Shown: positions 17,906 through 25,655 of the stretch, piece by piece
Numbering within the stretch: position 1 is the first letter of the stretch
Layout of the letters: each line of letters starts with the position of its first letter
Made by a program: the position numbers and the translations under genes
The notes under the pieces: model-generated
The model's database searches: none
What the model saw: only the letters and a program-made list of their open reading frames with translations
What the model was told of the DNA's origin: nothing
Origin: SABI01 sp963678555
Lineage (GTDB): Bacteria > Spirochaetota > Spirochaetia > Sphaerochaetales > Sphaerochaetaceae
Assembly (NCBI GenBank): GCA_963678555.2
Contig: CAXXJA010000002.1
Location: 496,001-560,000 of the forward strand
Length of the DNA stretch: 64,000 bases
Direction: 5' to 3'

Positions 17906-19057
17906 GTGAAAACTCTACCCGTGGTTCTTCTTCTGAGTGTGTGCATTCTCTTTCCTCTGGTGTCAGGGGGCTCTGATGAGGCTTTCCCCTCGACCCGAAC
18001 GAACAGGATAGAGCGGTATGAGCTACAGGAGCAGAGGTGGGGCTACCGCCATCTTGCAGGCAGTGCAGAGAGATCCATCTACCGGACTCTCCAGGAGGCC
18101 GTGCAGCTTCGATCCATGACAGCTACGATAGAACCGGCCCCTACGGATGTCGTCTTCGATATCTTCCTGACACTCATGAATGATTACCCTGAGTATTTCT
18201 GGCTCTCTCCCCGACTTGATTTCACCACGCGAAGTGTGAACGGCAGTCCCGTCGACATGGAAATCAGATTCACCCATACGGTGGATCCTCAGGAACTTGA
18301 GAAGAGGGAGGAGCAGGTGTCCCGTGTCCTTGAGAAGATTCTGGATGAAAGCGGTGATATCGCCGACCCGTACGAACAGGTGAAATGGGTCTATGAGTAT
18401 CTCATAACCGAGACGAAGTACCGTTCCCGTGTGACAGACCAGTCGATGTACTCGGTGCTGGTCGATGGAAAGGGAGTGTGCGCGGGATATGCGCGTGCCT
18501 TCCAATTCATTATGAGGAATCTAGGATTCGAATCTGTCATCGTCACCGGAGATCTGAAACAGAGAGACAGGGAGGGATGGGTCCTTTCACTGTTTACCCC
18601 GTATATCAGTGAAGACCTGGACGGCCATGCCTGGAACCTGGTGAAGATAGGAACGAGCTGGTATCACGTGGATGTGACCAGCGGAGAGGCGCTGACTCCG
18701 ATGAACCGTAATATCTCCTATACCTTTCTTGCGATACCCGATCAACAGCTGCTGAATACCCACACGCTGACACCGGGACAGGTGATTCCTCAGGCGGATT
18801 CCTACGACCTTGAGTACTACCGGACCCATGGACTGTACTTCGAACGGTTCGACCTGCGTGAATACGAGAGACTCTTCACCATCGCACGGGAGAGGAAGGA
18901 ACGGGACCTTGATGTGCGTTTTGCTTCCTCTACAGGTCTGCAGGAGGCAGTGGATGAGCTTATCGGAAAGCAGAAGATCTTCAATATCCTGGATGACGAT
19001 GAGGTCCGGTATTTCATTGATGATGTGAACATGATTCTTACGGTGAACGTGCCCTGA
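17906..19057 (+). CDS. secreted transglutaminase-like (cysteine peptidase fold) protein
   Basis: About 383 residues with a signal peptide (VKTLPVVLLLSVCILFPLV) and a transglutaminase core: catalytic Cys in DGKGVCAGYARAF, His in LDGHAWNLVKIG and Asp in WYHVDVTSG, in the order of the TGc superfamily found in bacterial proteases and peptidoglycan-associated proteins. The start is uncertain: GTG at 17906 gives a normal signal peptide but lacks an SD, while an in-frame CTG at 17891 has GGAGG 9 nt upstream. The frame also opens further upstream, inside the divergent HAD gene. It probably acts on protein or peptide outside the cytoplasm; the target is unknown. Confidence 0.78.
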   Translation: MKTLPVVLLLSVCILFPLVSGGSDEAFPSTRTNRIERYELQEQRWGYRHLAGSAERSIYRTLQEAVQLRSMTATIEPAPTDVVFDIFLTLMNDYPEYFWLSPRLDFTTRSVNGSPVDMEIRFTHTVDPQELEKREEQVSRVLEKILDESGDIADPYEQVKWVYEYLITETKYRSRVTDQSMYSVLVDGKGVCAGYARAFQFIMRNLGFESVIVTGDLKQRDREGWVLSLFTPYISEDLDGHAWNLVKIGTSWYHVDVTSGEALTPMNRNISYTFLAIPDQQLLNTHTLTPGQVIPQADSYDLEYYRTHGLYFERFDLREYERLFTIARERKERDLDVRFASSTGLQEAVDELIGKQKIFNILDDDEVRYFIDDVNMILTVNVP

Positions 19058-19061
19058 TTAC

Positions 19062-19079
19062 ACCTGTACCCAGGTTTTT
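19062..19079 (+). terminator. weak intrinsic terminator
   Basis: A short 5-bp stem ACCTG-TACC-CAGGT is followed by TTTTT four bases after the transglutaminase stop codon. The short stem makes it weak. Confidence 0.45.
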
Positions 19080-19150
19080 ACCGTTTTTCATTGCACTCAC
19101 CACGCAGTGTATGTCACAGTGGTGGAAAAGATATTGCAAGGAGCAGTTCC

Positions 19151-19516
19151 ATGATAGTCACTGTAGAGGATCTTCATCTGGAGATCGTTCATATCGGAAT
19201 CAATAGTGAAGATGAGAGGGAGGCACGGGCCGTGCAGAGCGCCTTCGCTGAACTTCTCGGTCTTGAGAAGAGGGACGGGAACTCATCGTTCTTCGTCGGG
19301 TCTGTGATCGAGTGCATGAAGAGCAGGTTCCGCGGTACCCACGGACACCTTGCACTGGCTGCCGATGATGTCGAAGAGGCGATGAAGGTGATGCAGGAGC
19401 ATGGATATACGTTCGATCCGGGTACGCTGACCCGTGATGAGAACGGTGTGGCGAAGGCTGTATACCTCGAGAACGAAATCGGCGGATTTGCTGTCCATCT
19501 TATCAGGAGGAGCTGA
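19151..19516 (+). CDS. VOC-family (glyoxalase-fold) protein related to the VOC domain of KDPG aldolases
   Basis: A 121-residue single-domain vicinal-oxygen-chelate protein. The block THGHLALAADDVEEAMKVM and the C-terminal YLENEIGGFAVHLI closely match, from memory, the VOC domain fused behind some 2-keto-3-deoxy-6-phosphogluconate aldolases. SD AAGGAG is 7 nt before the ATG at 19151. It ends 6 bp before the SMP-30 lactonase gene, so both belong to one unit, and a role in sugar-acid breakdown is likely. No aldolase gene is in the window. Metal ligands expected of glyoxalases cannot be assigned with confidence. Confidence 0.75.
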   Translation: MIVTVEDLHLEIVHIGINSEDEREARAVQSAFAELLGLEKRDGNSSFFVGSVIECMKSRFRGTHGHLALAADDVEEAMKVMQEHGYTFDPGTLTRDENGVAKAVYLENEIGGFAVHLIRRS

Positions 19517-19522
19517 CACGGG

Positions 19523-20419
19523 ATGAATGCTGAACTGCTCCTAGACTGTAAGAACACCCTGGCAGAGGGGATCCTCTGGGAGGACAGGAGTTCCTGTCTG
19601 TACTGGAGTGATATCGAGGAAAGACGTCTCTATCGCTTTGACACGCTTACTGGAACTCTCGCTTACCGGAGCTTTTCCGAAAAGCTCGGGTCGTTCGCCT
19701 TCACCGATAGCGGCGGTTTCCTGTTTGCCTTCTCTTCCGGACCCGCTCTCGGATCCTGGGAGAGTGATGAACTGCAGTGGCTGGGTTCGAGGTTGAACCC
19801 GGGTTCGGGTACAGGAGCTGTCAATGAGAAGGATGGAGCGGTACGACTCAATGACGGACGCTGCGACCGGCAGGGAAGATTTATCGTGGGAGACTATGAC
19901 CGGGATACCCGTGGCAGAGGGTCTGTCTACCGGGTGACAGCTGACGGGTCGGTAACTCCGCTCTTCGGCGGATTGAACAGTGCGAACAGCACCTGCTTCT
20001 CTCCTGACGGGACGAAGATGTATTTCACCGACTCCCCTGAAAAGGTGATCTGGGTATACGATTACGATACAGCTTCGGGAACTCCGTACAACAGACGGCT
20101 GTTTGTTTCCCTGGCAGACCAGCCCGGTCTCCCCGATGGATCTGTCGTGGATGCAGAAGGCTATCTGTGGAACGCGCAGTGGGCAGGCAGCCGAATCGTA
20201 CGCTACTCACCCGCCGGAGAGATCGATCGGGTCATCGAATTCCCTGTGCGGGATATCACCTGTCTCTGTTTCGGTGGGGAACACCTTGATACGCTCTATG
20301 TAACCACAGCACGCAATACACTCACCACTGAACAGCTGAAAGAGAGGCCGTTATCCGGGGGTATCTTCTCTGTCAAAGTGGATGTTCACGGCCTCAGAGA
20401 GAACCGCTTTCCCGGCTGA
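19523..20419 (+). CDS. SMP-30/gluconolactonase-family sugar lactonase
   Basis: A 298-residue six-bladed beta-propeller hydrolase that opens sugar-acid lactones with one divalent metal. Expected ligands are seen: the Glu in LAEGILWE (near 15), the Asn in RLNDGRCD with the following DRQGRF, a second Asn in GLNSANSTCFSPDG (near 155), and the Asp in GLPDGSVVDAEGYLWNA (near 205). It follows the VOC gene by 6 bp and precedes the beta-glucosidase by 69 bp, which fits a sugar-acid route fed by a hydrolysed glycoside. The natural lactone is not known. Confidence 0.92.
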   Translation: MNAELLLDCKNTLAEGILWEDRSSCLYWSDIEERRLYRFDTLTGTLAYRSFSEKLGSFAFTDSGGFLFAFSSGPALGSWESDELQWLGSRLNPGSGTGAVNEKDGAVRLNDGRCDRQGRFIVGDYDRDTRGRGSVYRVTADGSVTPLFGGLNSANSTCFSPDGTKMYFTDSPEKVIWVYDYDTASGTPYNRRLFVSLADQPGLPDGSVVDAEGYLWNAQWAGSRIVRYSPAGEIDRVIEFPVRDITCLCFGGEHLDTLYVTTARNTLTTEQLKERPLSGGIFSVKVDVHGLRENRFPG

Positions 20420-20488
20420 AGTGTTTCTCACCTTTTCTCTTCCCCTGACCTGTGACTATGATAGAATAGATACAGGAGGTGGAACCGA

Positions 20489-21847
20489 ATGAAACGCAGA
20501 ACGTTCCCCGAAGGCTTCATCTTCGGAACAGCAACAGCAAGTTATCAGGTGGAGGGAGCAGTAGCAGAGGGTGGAAGAAAGGCGAGTATCTGGGATACCT
20601 TCTCCCATACACCCGGCAAGGTATTCAACGGGGATACCGGGGATATCGCTGTCGATCAGTATCACAGATTCACAGAGGATATCGCACTGATGAAGGCGGC
20701 AGGTTTCAGTGCCTACCGGTTCTCTATCGCCTGGCCCAGAATCATCCCGGACGGGACAGGTTCTCCCAATCCCGAAGGAATCGCTTACTACCGTACGCTG
20801 ATTGACGAACTGCATGCTGCCGGTATCAAAGCCGTCGCAACCCTCTACCATTGGGATCTCCCTCAGGCTCTTGAAGATACGGGCGGCTGGGTGAACAGAG
20901 ACACGGCAGTACGGTTCGCCGAGTATGCGGAAGTCTGCTATAGCTCATTCGGATCCTCAGTCGATATGTGGATCACGTTGAACGAACCCTGGTGTGCGGC
21001 GGTTCTGGGGTATGGAACAGGCATACACGCTCCGGGAAAACGGGATCTCTCTCTTGCCTGGCAGGCAGGGTACAACCTCCTGTATGCACATGGACTCGCA
21101 GTACAGGGCTACCGCAGTCACTCTCTGAACGCTCCGATCGGAATTACGTTGAATATCGAAACACCGAGGCCTGCACTGAACCGTCCTGAAGATAGAGAGG
21201 CCGCGGACAGATCCATGGACCTGAAGACACGGTTCTTCCTCGATCCTCTCCTTGCGAAGGGCTTTCCGCTTCGCCATTTCCAGTCCTATCCCCACCTCAC
21301 AGCTCCGCACATCAACCGTGAGGATCTGCGACTGATGGCTGAAAAGATAGATTTCCTCGGGTTGAATTACTATTATGAACATGCTGTTTCTGCAGTGCCA
21401 CAACGAAGTGATGAGATCCATCCTGAGGGCTTTTACGAGGTCGTGAGCCATCATGATACAACCGAGATGGGATGGCCGGTGGTTCCTCAGGGGCTATACC
21501 GTCAGCTGAAGTGGGTAGGTGAGTATACTGGTGGTTCACTTCCCCTGTATATCACAGAGAACGGCTGTGCTGTTGCAGATGCACTCAGTGAGGACGGGAG
21601 CCGTTGCCATGATCAGGAGAGGGTCGGGTATCTCAGGGATCATCTCGCCTCGGCATTGGATGCAATTGAGGAGGGAGTCCCCCTGAAAGGATATTTTGCC
21701 TGGTCCCTGATCGACAATTTCGAATGGGCATTCGGGTATTCAAGACGCTTCGGTCTGGTCTATGCTGACTATGAGAGTCAGGAAAGGATTCCCAAGGATA
21801 GTTATTATTACATGAGAGAGGTGATATCGGGTTCCGAAGGGGTATGA
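20489..21847 (+). CDS. bgl: GH1 beta-glucosidase
   Basis: A 452-residue family-1 glycoside hydrolase. Acid/base Glu is in WITLNEPW (near residue 166), the nucleophile Glu in LYITENGCA (near 355); FIFGTATASYQVEGA at the N-terminus and the glycone-site WSLIDNFEWAFGYSRRFGL near the C-terminus are typical. There is no signal peptide, so it acts in the cytoplasm on imported beta-glucosides or a related glycoside. AGGAGGTGGAACCGA gives an ideal ribosome binding site. Monosaccharide specificity beyond beta-gluco/galacto is not decided by sequence. Confidence 0.95.
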   Translation: MKRRTFPEGFIFGTATASYQVEGAVAEGGRKASIWDTFSHTPGKVFNGDTGDIAVDQYHRFTEDIALMKAAGFSAYRFSIAWPRIIPDGTGSPNPEGIAYYRTLIDELHAAGIKAVATLYHWDLPQALEDTGGWVNRDTAVRFAEYAEVCYSSFGSSVDMWITLNEPWCAAVLGYGTGIHAPGKRDLSLAWQAGYNLLYAHGLAVQGYRSHSLNAPIGITLNIETPRPALNRPEDREAADRSMDLKTRFFLDPLLAKGFPLRHFQSYPHLTAPHINREDLRLMAEKIDFLGLNYYYEHAVSAVPQRSDEIHPEGFYEVVSHHDTTEMGWPVVPQGLYRQLKWVGEYTGGSLPLYITENGCAVADALSEDGSRCHDQERVGYLRDHLASALDAIEEGVPLKGYFAWSLIDNFEWAFGYSRRFGLVYADYESQERIPKDSYYYMREVISGSEGV

Positions 21848-21881
21848 GAGGAAAGGATTCTCCTGCAAGGAGGGGCGAAGG

Positions 21882-22367
21882 ATGAAAAGGACTATATGCA
21901 TTGTTCTGTTTCTAAGTGTGCTGATCGGCGCTGCATCTGCAGGCCTGAGCGCATACACCATCGGTATTGACTGGCAGATGAGTGCACAGGCGGGTCTCGT
22001 CACCAGTATCGGTGAGAACTTCTCACTGCAGGGTGCACTCGGCGCATCCGTAATGGGACTGATAGCGGGTGAGACCTATGCTTCCTGGCACACACCTCTG
22101 TTCGCTGCTCCCTGGCGTATGAGCATACTCCTCGGTGTTCCTAACTTTCTGATAGTTCCTACCCTGGAAGGTGCCATGCTCTCCCTGGGAGGTGCTTTCG
22201 AAATCGAAAGACGGTTCTCCGACCGTCTCTCCTTCGCTGTCCGTCTGGGAGCGGGGTATCCGTTCTTCTTCGAACAGGATAGACCGGCTATACGGGATAT
22301 CACCTTTCCGCTCAATCTGTGGCCGGAGGCTGCTCTCGTGATGTTCTACCACCGGCCTGCTCCCTAA
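21882..22367 (+). CDS. exported small beta-rich protein, function unknown
   Basis: A 161-residue protein with a clear signal peptide (MKRTICIVLFLSVLIGAASA) and a mature part of alternating, Gly/Ser/aromatic-rich strands (SLQGALGASVMGLIAG, LSLGGAFEIERRF, LSFAVRLGAGYPFFF) that resembles a small outer-membrane barrel. AAGGAGG is well placed before the ATG. It follows the beta-glucosidase by 34 bp and is probably co-transcribed. I do not recognise a named family. Confidence 0.72.
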   Translation: MKRTICIVLFLSVLIGAASAGLSAYTIGIDWQMSAQAGLVTSIGENFSLQGALGASVMGLIAGETYASWHTPLFAAPWRMSILLGVPNFLIVPTLEGAMLSLGGAFEIERRFSDRLSFAVRLGAGYPFFFEQDRPAIRDITFPLNLWPEAALVMFYHRPAP

Positions 22368-22392
22368 AGGAAGCTTTCTGCAGAACCAGGAA

Positions 22393-22421
22393 GAGGCCTC
22401 CCGTCAAGGACGAAAGGCCTC
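22393..22421. terminator. hairpin between convergent genes
   Basis: GAGGCCT (22393-22399) pairs perfectly with AGGCCTC (22415-22421) across a 15-nt loop, between the convergent ends of the exported protein gene and proX. Neither side has a good T-run, so termination is only likely from position. Confidence 0.4.
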
Positions 22422-22446
22422 ATTCGATGATGCTCTGAGGTACGGG

Positions 22447-23322
22447 TTATTTCACCCAGTCAGACCAGATCTCTGTATTCTCATCCTTCCACTGGCGGGC
22501 AGCTTCAAGGGTGTCAAGGTTTGATTCCTGAAGGTGCACCATCAGCGGTCCGATGGTCTCATTCGTCCAGTAGACGTTCTTCATGAACTCAGTGACTTCA
22601 GGAAGATCCTCTTCTACACCGGCACGACCGAGAATATAGATATCATTGGGAGCGAAGATCTCTTCTCCGTCCTGTTCAAGGATGACCAGATCGTACATAC
22701 CGAACATGGAGTGGGGCTGCCAGCCCATGCCTACGATGTATTCTTCGTTCTCGATGGCTCCATCGATAGCTGCCATCATGGCAGGACCTGAAGAGGCAAG
22801 GAGTTCGATCCCCGCATCATCGAGGCCATAGGCGGGAATGAGGTTCTCTTCAGTCTGGATCATCATACCGGCTCCTGCATCGATTCCGGTGATCTTGTAG
22901 TCGAGCTTCTTTGCTACCTCAGGCTTCGCGAGGTCTGAAAGTTTGGTAACGCCGTCATCTGCCATGTACGTGGGTATGATCAGACCTGTGATACCGTTGT
23001 CATAGATCTTCTTGATCTTGACTATATCAGTGCCGTCAACATACACGCCATGCAGGGTAGGGAGCCATCCTTCCATGAAGAAATCCTGGTCGCCGTTAGC
23101 CACAGCGGAGATCCCGGGGGCAACATCCGCTGCTGTCAGGTTCACCTCGTATCCATATTCGTCCTCAAGAACTGTCGCAATAAAATGTGTCCAGGCGACA
23201 CCTTCCTCCCAGTTAGCATAGGTCAGGTTCACTGTCTGAGTAGTCTCTCCTTCACCATTGGCGAAGAGTGCAAACGGTGTAAGCAGAGTAATCATCAGGG
23301 TAAAAAGCAGTAACTTTTTCAT
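22447..23322 (-). CDS. proX: glycine betaine/proline ABC transporter, substrate-binding protein
   Basis: A 291-residue periplasmic protein of the OpuAC/ProX family that captures glycine betaine or related compatible solutes for import. Signal peptide MKKLLLFTLMITLLTPFALFA; mature start NGEGE. Conserved context includes YANWEEGVAWTHF, DQDFFMEGWLPT, ITGIDAGAGMM and VGMGWQPHSMF, with the tryptophans that normally form the betaine cage. GGAGGATAAGAC precedes the ATG. The partner genes proV and proW lie 2.4 kb away on the opposite strand, behind a transposase-like gene, so the system is encoded in two divergent units. Osmotic induction is expected but not visible. Confidence 0.93.
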   Translation of the reverse strand: MKKLLLFTLMITLLTPFALFANGEGETTQTVNLTYANWEEGVAWTHFIATVLEDEYGYEVNLTAADVAPGISAVANGDQDFFMEGWLPTLHGVYVDGTDIVKIKKIYDNGITGLIIPTYMADDGVTKLSDLAKPEVAKKLDYKITGIDAGAGMMIQTEENLIPAYGLDDAGIELLASSGPAMMAAIDGAIENEEYIVGMGWQPHSMFGMYDLVILEQDGEEIFAPNDIYILGRAGVEEDLPEVTEFMKNVYWTNETIGPLMVHLQESNLDTLEAARQWKDENTEIWSDWVK

Positions 23323-23371
23323 GTCTTATCCTCCATAAGATATTGTGTTTGTATGTCATTGTGATAGGAGC

Positions 23372-23415
23372 GGTCTCCGGATTCAGAGACCTTGGGCAAC
23401 CACTGTCGGTTGCCC
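23372..23415 (-). promoter_or_regulatory. tandem hairpins in the proX leader
   Basis: Two perfect stems lie side by side in the 5' leader of proX: GGGCAACC (23394-23401) / GGTTGCCC (23408-23415) with loop ACTGTC, and GGTCTC (23372-23377) / GAGACC (23386-23391) with an 8-nt loop, ending 49 nt before the start codon. Neither is followed by a T-run. They suggest a structured leader; no known riboswitch fits by eye. Confidence 0.45.
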
Positions 23416-23435
23416 GTGCCACTGTGCCTGCACGG

Positions 23436-23448
23436 CACGTGCTGCACA
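23436..23448 (+). repeat. 13-nt direct repeat, proX side
   Basis: CACGTGCTGCACA occurs here and again, in the same orientation, at 25656-25668 upstream of proV. The copies flank the transposase-like island. Confidence 0.6.
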
Positions 23449-23727
23449 TTTTTCTCATCGCCTGCAGGCTGATGTGGAAAACCTGTCGAACTCCATGTGT
23501 GACAATGTTCGTAGGGGTATAGTACACTACTTTACACGTTTATAAAACCCCCTCAAACAACAAAAAAACACTCATGTATAATTTGCAGTGCCTAAATAGA
23601 CGAATAATTCTTAATTTGTAACGTAAAAAACGTATCAAAAAATATTTTGTACATAGCTTTTACCAGGTGAAAAAACGGTGTTCTCTCTCCCGTTCTCCAG
23701 CTGGTGCCTGATGTCCGCTGAAGGTGT
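23449..23727. other. AT-rich intergenic part of the island, proX side
   Basis: No gene is visible. This stretch lies between the 13-nt repeat and the 3' end of the transposase-like gene; from about 23530 to 23660 it is very AT-rich. It contains a poor proX promoter candidate near 23515 and the 14-nt inverted-repeat copy at 23642-23655, but no clear terminator for the transposase-like gene. Confidence 0.5.
23642..23655 (+). repeat. left copy of 14-nt inverted repeat
   Basis: ATATTTTGTACATA here and TATGTACGAAATAT at 25415-25428 are inverted copies matching at 13 of 14 positions. They bracket the transposase-like gene and would define an element of 1,787 bp, a plausible insertion-sequence size. 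Confidence 0.5.
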
Positions 23728-25413
23728 TCAATCGATACGAAGTCCTCGCTCGAGTTTCCGCTGTTTCAATTCTCTTCTCACGCTGGCGGCAACCTGTGAT
23801 GATACCTGTGAATCGTCGGTGAGGGAAAAGATATAAAAGAGTTTCTGGACTTCCTGAGACAACACGGTCCACGACCCCTGTGACGCCTCCTGACCCGCCG
23901 GTTTCTTCCACAGTGCCTCCAGGAGTTCTTCCCTGATCCTTTCATACGAGTGGGTGTCTGAAAGCAGGTAGGAATCCATCACTGAGCGGATCCATGATTC
24001 GATAACAGATTGAAGAAATGCAAGGAACATCTTTGCCTCAAACAACTCTTCAAGCCGATGCCTGGGTCGTTTCATCCGTGACAGAAAATTCATAAACCCG
24101 GGTTCGAGGCGTTCACGGGCACGAATGTACCGGTATGCCTGTTCCGGTGGATATGAGTGCGAAGTCAGGTATCCTCTCAGTCCGCATGTTTTCATGGCGT
24201 TACTCTGGGAGTCCCGGTTGTGTTCAATGACCGTTGTATGATGTTCCTGATCTTCATGTATGTGGTAGTAGGTTGCATAAAACTCTTCATGGGCCAGAGC
24301 CGGGTCCTGTTCAAGCTCCTGTTTCCCTTTCAGGAATTTTCTGCCCAACTCTCTCTGTTCGGTTATCTGGTCGGTAGGTGACAGACACAGGTAAAGGGTG
24401 AGTGAGTAGCTGTTTGCGCCCCGTCCTCTTCTCGGGGCTTCCACAGTGATGGTCTTCCTCCACATATAGACACCGTATGGTTCATAGTAGTTGACAGTAT
24501 CGTGAATATGGGCGCTCGATTCCCTCACAGCCTCCGTATAGAGCTCATCATCACTCGGAAGTTCCATAAAGAACCGGTAGCTGTTGCGCAGCAGATGATT
24601 GACATATGCCTGACTGTACGCTTTTGAAGAGAAGATCAGCACGGGACCCTTCCTCCAGTGAGTGTTTCTCAGATCCTTCAACTGCAGGTCAAGGGAATTC
24701 TGTGAACAATCGGGATCTTCACAGTCCAGAACCCGGTAGAACAAAGGACGAAGAGTACGCTCTTTGAGAAAGAGAAGGAGGGGAGGGATTCCCGATACAG
24801 GGTCGGGAGATATGACCAGAACGATGGTATCCGGGTAGGCGGACTGTGAATCCCTGGATTCAATCTCATGATGTTTCCTGAATTCAATAAGAAACCTCTG
24901 GATCAAATTTGTGTCTAGCAGCTTCAGCTGGTCCGTAATGAGGTGCTCATTCAGTTTCTGTCGGGATGTATGGAAACAGGTGTCCTGAAACAGTCTTGGA
25001 CGGTACAGGGGCCTGTTAGGGAATGTCATCAGTAACTCGAGGATCGAAAGGACAACAGAGTAGCTTTCACCACATACCTTCTGAAGTATTTTCTTCATAC
25101 CCGTGTCTGCACTGCCTCTTTCTATCAGTGCGGTAAAGCCGTACCGTTTTGTTTCGTACGCCGTTCCCTTCACTGCAAAAGCGCAAGGCGTCTCCTGTTC
25201 CCAGACAAGCCCGGTCTCCTTCTGAATCTGATCAGAGAGGGTCAGGAAGGTTTTGTTGGGAATGAATTCTCCCGTGCTGTTCAGTTTTCCGATACACTGT
25301 TTCGTCACTTCGGGATACGGCTGTCCTGGAACGTAGGTTGAGTGCCCCCAGTAGAGATAGGTGACTCCCGTCTGTTTGTTATGGTGACGTATGATCCTGT
25401 TTTTCTTCTCCAT
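23728..25413 (-). CDS. IS4/IS1634-type transposase-like protein, apparently catalytically degenerate
   Basis: An uninterrupted 561-codon gene. The N-terminus (HNKQTGVTYLYWGHSTY, then TKQCIGKLNSTGEFIPNKT) matches the start of IS1634/IS4-type transposases. In the catalytic half, the expected VLDRGFYS-like block with the second DDE aspartate reads VLIFSSKAYSQ, and the GYxRDG-type block following the first aspartate is unrecognisable (DTIVLVISPDPVSG). The C-terminal YRxRDxVE-type region survives as IRARERLEPGF, keeping a Glu. So it is either a decayed but still open transposase or a domesticated DNA-binding descendant. It lacks an SD, but a consensus promoter and a palindrome lie directly upstream. 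It separates proX from proVW. Confidence 0.75.
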   Translation of the reverse strand: MEKKNRIIRHHNKQTGVTYLYWGHSTYVPGQPYPEVTKQCIGKLNSTGEFIPNKTFLTLSDQIQKETGLVWEQETPCAFAVKGTAYETKRYGFTALIERGSADTGMKKILQKVCGESYSVVLSILELLMTFPNRPLYRPRLFQDTCFHTSRQKLNEHLITDQLKLLDTNLIQRFLIEFRKHHEIESRDSQSAYPDTIVLVISPDPVSGIPPLLLFLKERTLRPLFYRVLDCEDPDCSQNSLDLQLKDLRNTHWRKGPVLIFSSKAYSQAYVNHLLRNSYRFFMELPSDDELYTEAVRESSAHIHDTVNYYEPYGVYMWRKTITVEAPRRGRGANSYSLTLYLCLSPTDQITEQRELGRKFLKGKQELEQDPALAHEEFYATYYHIHEDQEHHTTVIEHNRDSQSNAMKTCGLRGYLTSHSYPPEQAYRYIRARERLEPGFMNFLSRMKRPRHRLEELFEAKMFLAFLQSVIESWIRSVMDSYLLSDTHSYERIREELLEALWKKPAGQEASQGSWTVLSQEVQKLFYIFSLTDDSQVSSQVAASVRRELKQRKLERGLRID

Positions 25414-25414
25414 A

Positions 25415-25433
25415 TATGTACGAAATATACATA
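25415..25433. promoter_or_regulatory. dyad operator candidate and right inverted-repeat copy
   Basis: TATGTA (25415-25420) and TACATA (25428-25433) form a 19-bp dyad one base upstream of the transposase-like start codon. It covers the predicted -10 box and transcription start, as expected of an autoregulatory site. Bases 25415-25428 are also the right copy of the 14-nt inverted repeat. Confidence 0.5.
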
Positions 25434-25452
25434 CTTAATCGGCATATGTCAA
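25424..25452 (-). promoter_or_regulatory. consensus promoter of the transposase-like gene
   Basis: On the minus strand TTGACA (25447-25452) is followed after exactly 17 nt by TATATT (25424-25429). Initiation about 7 nt on would fall at 25416-25417, leaving 3-4 nt of leader before the ATG, which agrees with the missing SD. Confidence 0.65.
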
Positions 25453-25469
25453 TGGAGAAGTGTTTTTAT

Positions 25470-25500
25470 AACTATATAAAATATAATATTTTATATAGTT
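25470..25500. repeat. perfect 31-bp AT-only-core palindrome
   Basis: Fifteen bases on each side (25470-25484 and 25486-25500) are exact inverse complements around a single central A; only one C/G pair occurs per arm. It lies between the divergent transposase-like gene and proVW and could act as cruciform, terminator-like barrier or protein-binding site. Confidence 0.7.
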
Positions 25501-25621
25501 TTTAAGGTGAATGTATATGTGCGGTTTTTCAGAAAAATCAATAATGAAAGTATGAAAAATTTCTGAATATGATATTTAAATGCATATAATAAATATATAT
25601 ATCTGCATAAATTCTGTTCGG
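25501..25621. other. AT-rich spacer upstream of proV promoter
   Basis: No gene, promoter or clear repeat is visible; the sequence is strongly AT-rich with short alternating TA runs near 25590-25605. Confidence 0.5.
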
Positions 25622-25650
25622 TTGACGTGATGGTCAATATTCAGTATCCT
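25622..25650 (+). promoter_or_regulatory. proVW promoter
   Basis: TTGACG (25622-25627), 17-nt spacer, TATCCT (25645-25650). Predicted initiation near 25657 falls in the 13-nt repeat CACGTGCTGCACA, leaving a leader of about 120 nt before proV. Confidence 0.6.
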
Positions 25651-25655
25651 AGAGT

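Noticed and set aside
23671..23729. GGTGTTC repeated at 23671 and near 23723 as terminator of the transposase-like gene
   Set aside because: The copies are direct, not inverted, so they cannot form a stem.
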